DNA from: CATQHP01 sp965214915
GTDB taxonomy: Bacteria > Acidobacteriota > Terriglobia > Bryobacterales > UBA6623
Assembly: GCA_965214915.1 (NCBI GenBank)
Contig: CBDCCP010000001.1
Coordinates: forward strand, 62,001 to 126,000
Direction: 5' to 3'
DNA: 64,000 bases
The position numbers and the translations under genes were made by a program. Positions within the stretch are counted from its first letter, which is position 1. Every line of letters starts with the position of its first letter. Below, piece after piece: positions 34,758 to 42,534 of this stretch. The notes below the pieces were generated by a model. The model searched no databases. It saw only the letters and a list, made by a program, of their open reading frames with translations, and was not told where the DNA came from.

Positions 34758-35332
34758 TGCACGGCTTGCGCGGCCGGCATTTCGTCGTACACCCGGCACA
34801 CCCGCTTGCGCGCCCGGAACAAGCGTACCTTCAAGGCATTTTCGTTCGAGCTATAAATGCCCGTCATCTCTTTCAGCGTGAGGCCCTGGACTTCCTTGAG
34901 CGCCAGCAACCGTCTGTCTTCTTGCGAGACGTTGGCGAACAGCGGCTGCAGCAAGTCGCGGGCCTCCGCTTGACGCCGCGTAACCGCCATATCCTTGCCG
35001 GCGGCGGCGCTGTCGGCCAGACGGATCTGCTCTTCGCTCAAGTCGGCCAGCGGTAAGTCGCAGCGGCGGCGCTCCTTGCGCAGATAGTCGTAAACGGTAT
35101 TGACGGTCAGGCGGTACAGCCAGGTCTCGAAGACCTCGACCGTGCGAAGCTGCCCGAGCGACTGGTGCAGGCGGATAAAGACGTCCTGGCCCACGTCCTC
35201 GACGGCGTCGCGGCGTCCGAGCATGCGATAGACCGTGCCGAACACGCGCTGCTTGTAGGCGCCGAAGACGGCGCCGAAAGCGGCCTCGTCTCCGTTTTGA
35301 GCCTGGCGGATGATTTCGGGATCGACAGACAT
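34754..35332 (-). CDS. ECF-type RNA polymerase sigma factor
   Basis: A 192-residue sigma-70 family protein of the extracytoplasmic-function class. Region 2 is at about residues 20-85 (AFGAVFGAYKQRVFGTVYRM, then DAVEDVGQDVFIRLHQSL and FETWLYRLTVNTVYDYLRKE), and region 4 at about 130-180 (LKEVQGLTLKEMTGIYSSNE, NALKVRLFRARKR) forms the helix-turn-helix. No anti-sigma gene is adjacent: downstream is the convergent lpxK, upstream the tRNA. The start ATG at 35332 gives MSVDPEIIRQAQNGDEAAFG, the usual N-terminus. The regulon is not apparent. The 190 bp upstream hold AT-rich sequence (TTATCGAAAAACGG, TTTACAAGCGCTTTACA) but no assignable promoter. Confidence 0.9.
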   Translation of the reverse strand: MSVDPEIIRQAQNGDEAAFGAVFGAYKQRVFGTVYRMLGRRDAVEDVGQDVFIRLHQSLGQLRTVEVFETWLYRLTVNTVYDYLRKERRRCDLPLADLSEEQIRLADSAAAGKDMAVTRRQAEARDLLQPLFANVSQEDRRLLALKEVQGLTLKEMTGIYSSNENALKVRLFRARKRVCRVYDEMPAAQAVH

Positions 35333-35521
35333 ACCAACAAGACGCAGTTGCCGCCGGAATCGGTTATCGAAAAACGGTAAAAGCCAAGTTAAACTCTCTT
35401 TACAAGCGCTTTACACCGCCCGTAAATGCAGCGCCGCGCCTTGCGGACAAGATTATCTTTCGACAGAAGGCGGGGCGCGCTATGCTGAAGGCAGCGCCGC
35501 CGGACTCGATGCCGGCGTCAT

Positions 35522-35598
35522 GCGCCCGTAGCTCAGTTGGATAGAGCGCTTGCCTCCGGAGCAAGAGGTCGCAGGTTCGAATCCTGCCGGGCGTACCA
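35522..35598 (+). tRNA. tRNA-Arg (anticodon CCG)
   Basis: A 77-nt cloverleaf with encoded CCA. The acceptor arm GCGCCCG pairs with CGGGCGT (one G-T), the D arm is GCTC...GAGC, the anticodon stem CTTGC/GCAAG holds the loop CTCCGGA (anticodon CCG), and the T arm is GCAGG-TTCGAAT-CCTGC. Discriminator A at 35595. It decodes CGG, a frequent Arg codon in this GC-rich genome. The MITE-like copy 2 begins 27 bp downstream, so the tRNA may have served as insertion neighbourhood. Confidence 0.95.
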
Positions 35599-35624
35599 GT
35601 TTCCCCAAGCGCCGCGGGCCACTA

Positions 35625-35886
35625 ACAGCCCGTGGCAAAAATCACGCAGGCGACGTTACGCGCCCTGGGGCCGACGGAGTATTGGGCGGGAGATCAAGGG
35701 ATTCGGCGCCGCGTGCTCTTCCGAGTAAGCGGACAAGGGCGCGTAACCCTTTGGGCGGCGGGCATTTGCGGCCGTCGGCTTCGTCGTTCGTCGGGGACGA
35801 TCTCCCGGATCGCCTCCCTCCTCACTTCTCGCCGAACGGCCACAGGAGCCCGCCGCTCCGCCCACGCCACTTTTACCACGGGCCGT
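35625..35886. repeat. MITE-like element with imperfect terminal inverted repeats, copy 2
   Basis: About 262 bp, homologous to 3863-4130. Left end ACAGCCCGTGGCAAAAATCA, right end reverse complement ACGGCCCGTGGTAAAAGTGG. The inner perfect 11-bp pair (35655-35665 and 35737-35747) is kept, and the core between its arms is 71 nt long, the same as in copy 1, but only about 60 % identical, whereas the right third (from GCGTAACCCTTTGGGC on) is about 90 % identical. It fills the gap between the tRNA and the dehydratase. Confidence 0.75.
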
Positions 35887-35925
35887 CAAGCGCTAGAATG
35901 ACTGCGCCCCTGGAGGTCGCATCTC

Positions 35926-37143
35926 ATGCCGCATTCTCAGATGAACCGCCGCTCCTGGCTACGTGGATTGACGGGCGCCGGAGCGCTTTACGGCCTGGAC
36001 GCCCTGTTCACCGCGGAGCGCACCGACGCCGCCGCGGTCGGGCCGAACGACGCCGTCAAGGTGACCAAGGTCGAGGCTTTCGTGCTCAGGAATTCTTGGG
36101 TCTTCGTCAAAGTCTCCACCGACGCCGGCATCTCCGGCTGGGGGGAGATGCTCAAAGACGACGCCAAAGCCTGCGCCGCCGGAGCTTTGGAAGTCGGCGA
36201 TTATCTCGTGGGGCAAGACCCCTGCCGCGTCGTGCATCACTGGCAGGCCATCCACCGCGGCGCCTTCTACCGCGGCGGGCCGATCAAGACGGCGATTACC
36301 AGCGGCATCGATCAGGCCCTATGGGACATCAAGGGCAAGGTTTACGGCGTGCCCGTGTACAAGTTGCTCGGCGGGTCGACCCGCGACCGCGTGCGCGTTT
36401 ACGGCACGATCGACGAAAAAACCGGCGTCAACGCCATGAAGACCGGCCCGCGCGGCGAGCAGCGCAAGGCCATCAAGTACATCGAGGGACAAAGATACGT
36501 CGATGAAGTCGTCGAGCGCTTCAAGGCGCTGCGCGAGAAATACGGTCCCGAGGTCGATATCGGCCTCGACTTCCACGGCGCCGTGCAGCCGCCGACGGCG
36601 CTGCTGTTGATGAAAGCCCTGGAGCCTTACAACCCCTGGTTCTACGAGGAGATCGTGCAAGCGCTCAATGTCGACATCATGGCCGAGTTGGCGCGCAAGA
36701 CCCATATTCCCATCGCCACGGGCGAGCGCATCTTTACCAAGTGGGGATTCAAGGAGATCCTCGAAAAGCGCGCCGCCGCCATCTTGCAGCCGGACGTTTG
36801 CTACGCCGGCGGGATCACCGAGTTGAAAATCATCGCGGGCATGGCCGAAGCCTACTACACGCCTTTGGCGCCGCACAACCCGCAAGGCCCGTGCTCGCTC
36901 GCGGCGAGCCTGCAAATCGCGGCGTCGATTCCCAATTTCCTCATTCAGGAGCGCGGCGACAACGAGTATGCCGACCTGCTGGCGAAACCGCTGCCCCCGG
37001 TGCGCAACGGACACCGCCCCTTGTTGACCGAACCCGGCCTGGGCATCGCCATCGATGAAGACAAGCTGATGGCTCAAGTCGGCGAGCCCCGCGAATACCG
37101 CCCGCAATTCGACCCCGACGACGGGTCGGTGGTGGACTGGTAA
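35926..37143 (+). CDS. Tat-exported enolase-superfamily dehydratase, galactonate-dehydratase-like
   Basis: A 405-residue mandelate-racemase/muconate-lactonizing-enzyme family protein. Twin-arginine start (NRRSWLRGLTGAGALYGL), so exported. Metal ligands are visible as D215 in GLDFHGAVQ, E241 in FYEEIVQ and E267 in ATGERIF; His317 in LAPHNPQGPCS and LQPDVCYAGGITE match the D-galactonate dehydratase (DgoD) group better than other branches. It probably dehydrates an aldonate sugar acid with Mg2+. Start ATG at 35926; an ATG at 35941 is a possible alternative. It is convergent with the neighbouring sulfatase (18 bp between stops), in a region of polysaccharide-breakdown genes. Confidence 0.85.
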   Translation: MPHSQMNRRSWLRGLTGAGALYGLDALFTAERTDAAAVGPNDAVKVTKVEAFVLRNSWVFVKVSTDAGISGWGEMLKDDAKACAAGALEVGDYLVGQDPCRVVHHWQAIHRGAFYRGGPIKTAITSGIDQALWDIKGKVYGVPVYKLLGGSTRDRVRVYGTIDEKTGVNAMKTGPRGEQRKAIKYIEGQRYVDEVVERFKALREKYGPEVDIGLDFHGAVQPPTALLLMKALEPYNPWFYEEIVQALNVDIMAELARKTHIPIATGERIFTKWGFKEILEKRAAAILQPDVCYAGGITELKIIAGMAEAYYTPLAPHNPQGPCSLAASLQIAASIPNFLIQERGDNEYADLLAKPLPPVRNGHRPLLTEPGLGIAIDEDKLMAQVGEPREYRPQFDPDDGSVVDW

Positions 37144-37161
37144 AACCGTCCGCGCCGCCGG

Positions 37162-38505
37162 CTATTCCCAACGGGGCCGCGCGGCCGCTTGCGACTTGCG
37201 GGCCTGCTCCGAGGGAATTTTGGCGCCGTGCTCGGGCATGGCGTCCAGGGCGCCTTGCAGCTTGACGCGGACATCCCGCGCAACCGCGTGTCTCGGGGGC
37301 AGCGGACGCTCCTCGCGCGGGTCGGCTTGCAAGTCGAAAAGCTCGCCGCTGCCGTAGAGCTTGTAGCGTTTATCGCGCGCGTAGCGCACTTCGGGATTGG
37401 TGTAGGGAGTGGCGAACTTGTCGGCGAACGGGCGGGGGAAATAGTAGGTGTAATGCCACTCGCGCGGGCTGCTCCTCTCGCCCTTGAGTTGCGGCCAGAA
37501 ACTGCGCCCGTCGAGATCTGCCCGCTTGGGCGGTTGCAGCCCGGCGGCGTTGGCCAGCGTCGGCAGGAAATCGGTGAAATCGATGAGGTCGTCGATGACT
37601 CGCCCGCCCGGAACCGTGCCCGGCATGCGCACGAAAAGGGGGACGTGCGTCCCGGCGTCGGTGGGCGCGCCCTTGTCGCCGCGGATCGTCCGTCCGTCGA
37701 GAGCGGAAGAGAGGTTATGGTGCGTGCCGTTGTCGGCAGTGAAGATCACCAAGGTTTTCTCCAGCAGGCCGAGCGCTTCGAGCTTGTCCTCGAAGCGGCC
37801 GACGATCTTGTCGGTATAGGCCACCATGTCTTCGAAATTGCGCTGGATGTCTTTCGAGTCGCGGTCGGCGGAATCCGGCGTGGGCACGAAGGGCGAGTGG
37901 ACGAGCGCCATCGGGTAGTAGGCGAAAAACGGCCGCTGCCGATTGGCCTCGATGAAATCGAGCAGGAAGTCGGTGAAGATGTCGGGGCCGTAATCGTCTT
38001 CTTCGACCTCCATCAGCTTGCCGTCGCGGTCGAGCGAAGGGTTCCAGAAACGGCGTCGCTCGGTGATGGCGGTGTTCCACAGGCAATGCGTATCGAAACC
38101 GCTGCCGGCAGGGATTCCCGCGCTGCGCTCGTTGCCTTGCAATTGCCATTTTCCGGCGATGGCCGTTGCGTAGCCGGCTTCGCGGAAAAGATCGGCGAAG
38201 GTGTATTCCCCCGGGGCCAGGGCGCCGAAGTCCGTATAGTTGCGGGCGTTGCTCTTGCCGGTCATCAACGCTACGCGGCTGGGCGTGCAGAGCGGCGTCG
38301 AGTAGCAGTGGGTGAACTTGACGCCGCTGTCGGCCATCCTGTCGAGGCGCGGCGTTTTGTACTGCTTGCTGCCGTAGGCCCCGAAGCACTCGTAACCCAC
38401 GTCGTCGGCCATGATCAGCACGACGTTGATCGGCCCGTCCGCCGCGAAAGCGGAAGCGAGGACGAACGCGGACAACACGCAGAGCAAGCGGAGCGTCACC
38501 TGCAC
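37162..38505 (-). CDS. Secreted sulfatase 1
   Basis: A 447-residue exported alkaline-phosphatase-superfamily sulfatase. Signal peptide LRLLCVLSAFVLASAFAADG; metal Asp pair in LIMADDVGYECFG; the formylglycine Cys73 in LCTPSRVALMTG (the C-x-P-S-R signature), then AIAGKWQLQG and the second metal site in FTADNGTHHNL. Needs Cys-to-formylglycine conversion; no such enzyme is in the window. GTG start at 38505 or two codons later. Its upstream 49 bp including the first codons are almost the same as those of the gene at 38566-39591. Confidence 0.9.
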   Translation of the reverse strand: MQVTLRLLCVLSAFVLASAFAADGPINVVLIMADDVGYECFGAYGSKQYKTPRLDRMADSGVKFTHCYSTPLCTPSRVALMTGKSNARNYTDFGALAPGEYTFADLFREAGYATAIAGKWQLQGNERSAGIPAGSGFDTHCLWNTAITERRRFWNPSLDRDGKLMEVEEDDYGPDIFTDFLLDFIEANRQRPFFAYYPMALVHSPFVPTPDSADRDSKDIQRNFEDMVAYTDKIVGRFEDKLEALGLLEKTLVIFTADNGTHHNLSSALDGRTIRGDKGAPTDAGTHVPLFVRMPGTVPGGRVIDDLIDFTDFLPTLANAAGLQPPKRADLDGRSFWPQLKGERSSPREWHYTYYFPRPFADKFATPYTNPEVRYARDKRYKLYGSGELFDLQADPREERPLPPRHAVARDVRVKLQGALDAMPEHGAKIPSEQARKSQAAARPRWE

Positions 38506-38565
38506 ATTGTATCCCGGCGGGAACCGGGTAGATACGTCTTATTGCGGCTATGGGCGTCAGTACGC

Positions 38566-39591
38566 TCAATGCCGAAACTGCATCTCTGTTCGTTCGGCGA
38601 CCGCGTCCTCATCGATTGTCAGAATGAGATAGTCTTGGGACTCCCAACCCCCGCGTTCTACAAGCACGTCGATGCCGGAAGAAAGTTTCCAGAATACGAT
38701 GGGAATGTCAAACGAGGCTCCTTTCATATCGCAATCAGGCATACTAAAATCTTGTTCGAGCGGTACGATCTCTTCGGATTCGTCGACGAGTAGCCAAGTC
38801 CGGAGATAGGAGTAACCCGGACAGGAAACCGTTGCGCTGGCCGTACCCCCATAACCTCGAACAATTTCCAAATAGTAGATCGAGGCAGCGGCCTCCCGTA
38901 TGCGGAACGCGTCATTCACCTTGAGCGGGATTGCGTTTCGTCGGCCCGCATCGAGCCACTGGCCCGTGTACCGTAACCGCCCCTCGGTAGTTTCATATTC
39001 GCCGGCCCAACGCTCAACTACTCGGCTTTCGAGCCCCTCGAAATCGTCCCGAACCCTGGCGGCAATCTTTTGGACGGCATCGCTGTCGGGGTCCAGTCTC
39101 TCGACCAACCTCGGCGGAGTCGTTCCGGTCGTCGCGAGGCCCCTCTTTGCATCCGGGCAGTTACCGGGTCGGATCAGGGAATCACGAAGATCCCCGGCGT
39201 CGGTGGATAGCGCGAGGTTCCGGGAGCATTGCGCTTCAGACATAACCAGGCCGCCGGCAACAAGCGCTCTACGCTGCGGAGACAGTCGAGAGACCCAATC
39301 CCACGCCGGTCGGGTATCTTCGGAAGTCGCGCCCGGATTCTCAAACCACAGAGTCCAGTCCCTCAGCGGCGCCCCCCGGATTCCAGCTTTCCGGCAGATC
39401 GGCCATGAGGGAGCGTCATCGCTCAGAACAAGATCGGCGGGCCAAGGGTTGGACCAAGCCGCCCCATCGAAAGTTGCGACCGGCACAAGGTTCCCGCCGG
39501 CCTCGACGATGCCTACCGCAAAGGTTGCATTCATCTGGGCCGAAACGATCGGCAGGACATACAGCAACACGCAGAGCAAGCGGGGCGTCAC
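38566..39591 (-). CDS. Secreted protein of unknown function
   Basis: A 341-residue protein for which no family was recognised. From GTG 39591 the signal reads TPRLLCVLLYVLPIVSAQM, very close to the signal of sulfatase 1. The mature part is mixed: WDWVSRLSPQRRALVAGGLV near residue 100, a helical charged centre, then beta-like segments ASIYYLEIVRGYGGTASATV and YSYLRTWLLVDESEEIVPLE. Cys pairs (ICRK, CSRN, NCPD, SCPG, PDCDM) could form disulfides. The longer frame to 39684 overlaps the downstream transporter's end and has no signal peptide. Codon composition is less GC-extreme than in its neighbours, perhaps an acquired gene that captured a local promoter and signal. Confidence 0.55.
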   Translation of the reverse strand: MTPRLLCVLLYVLPIVSAQMNATFAVGIVEAGGNLVPVATFDGAAWSNPWPADLVLSDDAPSWPICRKAGIRGAPLRDWTLWFENPGATSEDTRPAWDWVSRLSPQRRALVAGGLVMSEAQCSRNLALSTDAGDLRDSLIRPGNCPDAKRGLATTGTTPPRLVERLDPDSDAVQKIAARVRDDFEGLESRVVERWAGEYETTEGRLRYTGQWLDAGRRNAIPLKVNDAFRIREAAASIYYLEIVRGYGGTASATVSCPGYSYLRTWLLVDESEEIVPLEQDFSMPDCDMKGASFDIPIVFWKLSSGIDVLVERGGWESQDYLILTIDEDAVAERTEMQFRH

Positions 39592-39628
39592 CTGCGCAGT
39601 ATATCCCGGCGGGGTTCGCGCGGGCCGA

Positions 39629-41032
39629 TCAGCAGGGCAAGAAAGTGAAGCAGAGCACGCCGAGGACGAACCACAGCACGACATAGATCATGTTGTAGCC
39701 GATGTAGGCGCGGAAGTCGATGCGAGCGATTCCGGCGGCAATCACCGCCCAAAACGGCGATACGAGGTTGCCGACGTGATCGCCGACGCTCAACGCCAGC
39801 AGGCCGCGCTGCGCGCTGACGCCCACCGCCGCGGCGGCCTTGGTCGTAATGAAGCCCTGAATCACCCACTGGCCTCCGCTCGAAGGCACGAAGATCGAAA
39901 CGGCGGCGGCAGACAACGCCGTGAAAAGCGGAAACGTATGCTCGTCGGCGATGGAAGCGAGATACGAAGCGAAGTCCGCGCCGACCGAGGTGTATTGGAT
40001 CAGTCCGGCGACCCCGGCGTACAGGTGGTAAAGCACGATCACCGGCCAGGCGGTCACCACGGCGGAAGGAAGCGCTTTCGAAAAGCTGCGCACGCTGCCG
40101 TGAAACACCAGGCAAAGCAGCAGCAGCGTCGTGTTCAGAGAGTTCAACTCCAGTCCGCCGCCTTTGACCCCGAAGTGATAAGCCAGCCAGCCGACGAGGC
40201 CGAGCGCCAGGATCAAGGTCGGCAGGCGGTGCGATTCGAGGCGCGCGGCCGGAGTCGCTTCGGGAGTATCCGCGTTGCGTTCCGCCTCGGCGGCGGCGGC
40301 GCCCGGCCCGGCGTCGGCCAGGGCGCATGCTCTGGGAAATTGCGAAATCGGGCGGGGCGCGCGCGGCAGCAATATCCGCGCGGCGGCATAGCTCGCGACG
40401 AGAAACAGCGGCAGGAAAACCAGGGTAGCGGGCGCGAAGATCGTGGTGGACAGCGGCATCAGGCCGGTCATGCCTTCGAGAAAGTGCCCCGGCGTATTCA
40501 TCAGCAGCGGCGCGCTCGCCGAGAAGCCGAATTGCCAGATCGCGCCCGCGGCGCCTCCCGCGGCCAGCAGGTAGGGGAAATCGACGGGCCGTCCCTTGCG
40601 CTCGGCCTGCCGGGCAAAGTTGACCGCGACCAGCGGCCCCATGGCCAAGCCGAGCCCCCAGTAACAGTAGGCGAGCGTCCCGGTGGTGAGCATGGCCAGC
40701 GCCAGCGTCTGGCCGGGGCTGTTGGGCAGCCGCGACAGGGTTACGATCAGGCGCCGGAAAAACGGCGTGGCCGCCAGCGTCGAGCTCAGCACGAGAATGA
40801 GCGTCATCTGCATGGTGAAGGGCAGCAGCATCCACAACCCGCGGTAGTAGGCGTCGGCGGTTTGCGTGAAGGGATTGCCGATGAGCAGCGCGATGCCGAT
40901 CACGGCGGCCATCAACAAGATGGCAGTGGTCATGGCGTCGGGGATCAGCCCGCCGACAAGCGTTGCGATTGCGGTCAAGCGGTCGCCGCCGGAGGGACGG
41001 GAGGTTGCAGGGGAGTCCGCTCGATCGGTCAT
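39629..41032 (-). CDS. Short-chain fatty acid transporter, AtoE family
   Basis: A 467-residue inner-membrane protein with about 12 hydrophobic segments. The AtoE/short-chain-fatty-acid transporter pattern is visible in LIPDAMTTAILLMAAVIGIA near the N-terminus, YYRGLWMLLPFTMQMTLILV, AGGAAGAIWQFGFSASAPLL and, in the second half, IFVPSSGGQWVIQGF and LALSVGDHVGNLVSPFWAVI. A hydrophilic insert around residues 225-260 (AGPGAAAAEAERNADT) is likely cytoplasmic. It would move acetate, butyrate or acetoacetate. ATG at 41032 (MTDRADSPATS) is preferred; the longer frame to 41140 overlaps the divergent sulfatase start region. Confidence 0.85.
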   Translation of the reverse strand: MTDRADSPATSRPSGGDRLTAIATLVGGLIPDAMTTAILLMAAVIGIALLIGNPFTQTADAYYRGLWMLLPFTMQMTLILVLSSTLAATPFFRRLIVTLSRLPNSPGQTLALAMLTTGTLAYCYWGLGLAMGPLVAVNFARQAERKGRPVDFPYLLAAGGAAGAIWQFGFSASAPLLMNTPGHFLEGMTGLMPLSTTIFAPATLVFLPLFLVASYAAARILLPRAPRPISQFPRACALADAGPGAAAAEAERNADTPEATPAARLESHRLPTLILALGLVGWLAYHFGVKGGGLELNSLNTTLLLLCLVFHGSVRSFSKALPSAVVTAWPVIVLYHLYAGVAGLIQYTSVGADFASYLASIADEHTFPLFTALSAAAVSIFVPSSGGQWVIQGFITTKAAAAVGVSAQRGLLALSVGDHVGNLVSPFWAVIAAGIARIDFRAYIGYNMIYVVLWFVLGVLCFTFLPC

Positions 41033-41141
41033 GACATGAGGCCCGCTTCCATGCTCGCGCCGCCGGCGCTTGAGCCGCGAGTATATACAATAGCGTTCGC
41101 GGCCTTGCGCCGTGCGGGTTATGCCGGAGCCGGAAATCACG

Positions 41142-42492
41142 ATGTCCCGATATACCTGGATTTGCCTGGCGGCATGGTTGGCGGCGGCAGGTTGCGGCCC
41201 GCCGCCGCCCGAATCCCAAGAGCGCCCCCCGAATTTTGTGATAATCCTCGCGGACGATCTGGGTTACGGCGACCTCGGTTGCTACGGCAGCGCGCGCAAT
41301 CGGACGCCGAACATCGACCGCCTGGCCGCGGAGGGACTGCGCTTCACCGATTTTCATGCCAACGGGCCGATGTGTACGCCGACGCGGGCGGCGCTGCTGA
41401 CCGGCCTCTATCAGCATCGTTTCGGGCCGGAGTTCGAGGCCGCGCTTTCGGGCCGGGCGCATTACGATCTCGGACTGCCGCTCGATGCGGTGACGATTGC
41501 CGATGCGTTGGGCGCGGCCGGCTACGCCTGCGGCATGTACGGCAAATGGCACCTCGGCTACCATCCGCCGTTCATGCCCGTCAACCAGGGGTTCGACGAT
41601 TTTCGCGGTCTGACTTCCGGCGGCGGCGACCACCATTCCCACATCGACCGCTCCGGGCGCAAAGACTGGTGGCGCAACGGCGCAATCGAGATGGAGCAGG
41701 GCTACAGCGTCGATCTGATCACCCGGCACAGCGTCGCCTTCATCGAGCAGCACGCCGGCCGGCCGTTTTTTTTTGTACGTGCCGCATCTGGCCATCCATT
41801 TCCCCTGGCAGGGGCCGAACGAGGACGGCTACCGGGTGGAAGGCGGCGACTACTGGGACCTCAGCAAGCTCGGCATCCACGAGAGCAAAGACGTCTCGGC
41901 CAAGGTCAAGGAAATGGTCGAGGCCGTGGACGGCAGCGTCGGCGCCATCGTTCAGGCGCTTCGCGACCGCGGGCTTGCGGAAAACACGCTGGTGGTTTTC
42001 ACCTCCGACAACGGCGGATATCTGACTTACGAGGGCGGCTACCACAACATTTCGAGCAACGGCCCGCTGCGCGGCCAGAAGACCGACGTTTACGAAGGCG
42101 GGCACCGCGTGCCGGCGATCGCTTGGTGGCCGGGGCGCATCGCCCCCGGCGTCAGCGGCGAGACAGCGGCAACGTTCGATTGGTTTCCGACATTGATGGA
42201 GTTGGCGGGGACGCCGCAAAACGGTCTCGTCTTCGACGGCGCGAGTTTGGCCGCGCTGCTGCTCGAGGGCGTCCCGCTCGCCAAGCGGGATCTCTTCTGG
42301 AAGATGCGCGAAAAACGGGCGCTGCGCCGGGGCGCCTGGAAGCTCGTGCAGATCGGCGGCGGCGGTCCCGAGCTCTACAATCTGCGGACGGATATCGGCG
42401 AACGAAACGACCTCGCCGCGGACGAGCCGCAGCGCCTGCGCCGCATGACGGCGAGGATGGCGGCTTGGGAGGCGGCCGTCGCCAAGCGGTAA
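41142..42492 (+). CDS. Sulfatase 2, lipoprotein (frameshifted at a T9 run)
   Basis: Starts ATG 41142; lipobox LAAWLAAAGC (Cys18). Sulfatase motifs: FVIILADDLGYGDLGCYGS, the formylglycine site MCTPTRAALLTG (Cys78) and YGKWHLGYH. After FIEQHAGRPFFF the frame is lost at nine T residues (41766-41774). With eight T the text continues FFLYVPHLAIHFPWQG in the frame that holds VVFTSDNGGYLTYEGGYHN and runs to the stop at 42492. In the uncorrected frame the protein degenerates to Arg-rich nonsense up to 42512. The surface-anchored enzyme would desulfate a glycan. It precedes the PSD1 gene by 42 bp, and 41142-47128 reads as one operon. Confidence 0.85.
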
Positions 42493-42534
42493 GCTTCATG
42501 TGCGTTCGTTGATAAAATTATGCAGAGGCCGGCG

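Noticed and set aside
3863..35886. Insertion sequence with its own transposase
   Set aside because: No transposase-like frame lies within or next to the repeat elements; only non-autonomous structure is supported.
39588..41795. 735-aa minus-strand frame overlapping the AtoE transporter and sulfatase 2
   Set aside because: It is in a different frame from the transporter, which has clear membrane helices and family motifs; composition is Arg/Ala-rich as expected of a shadow.
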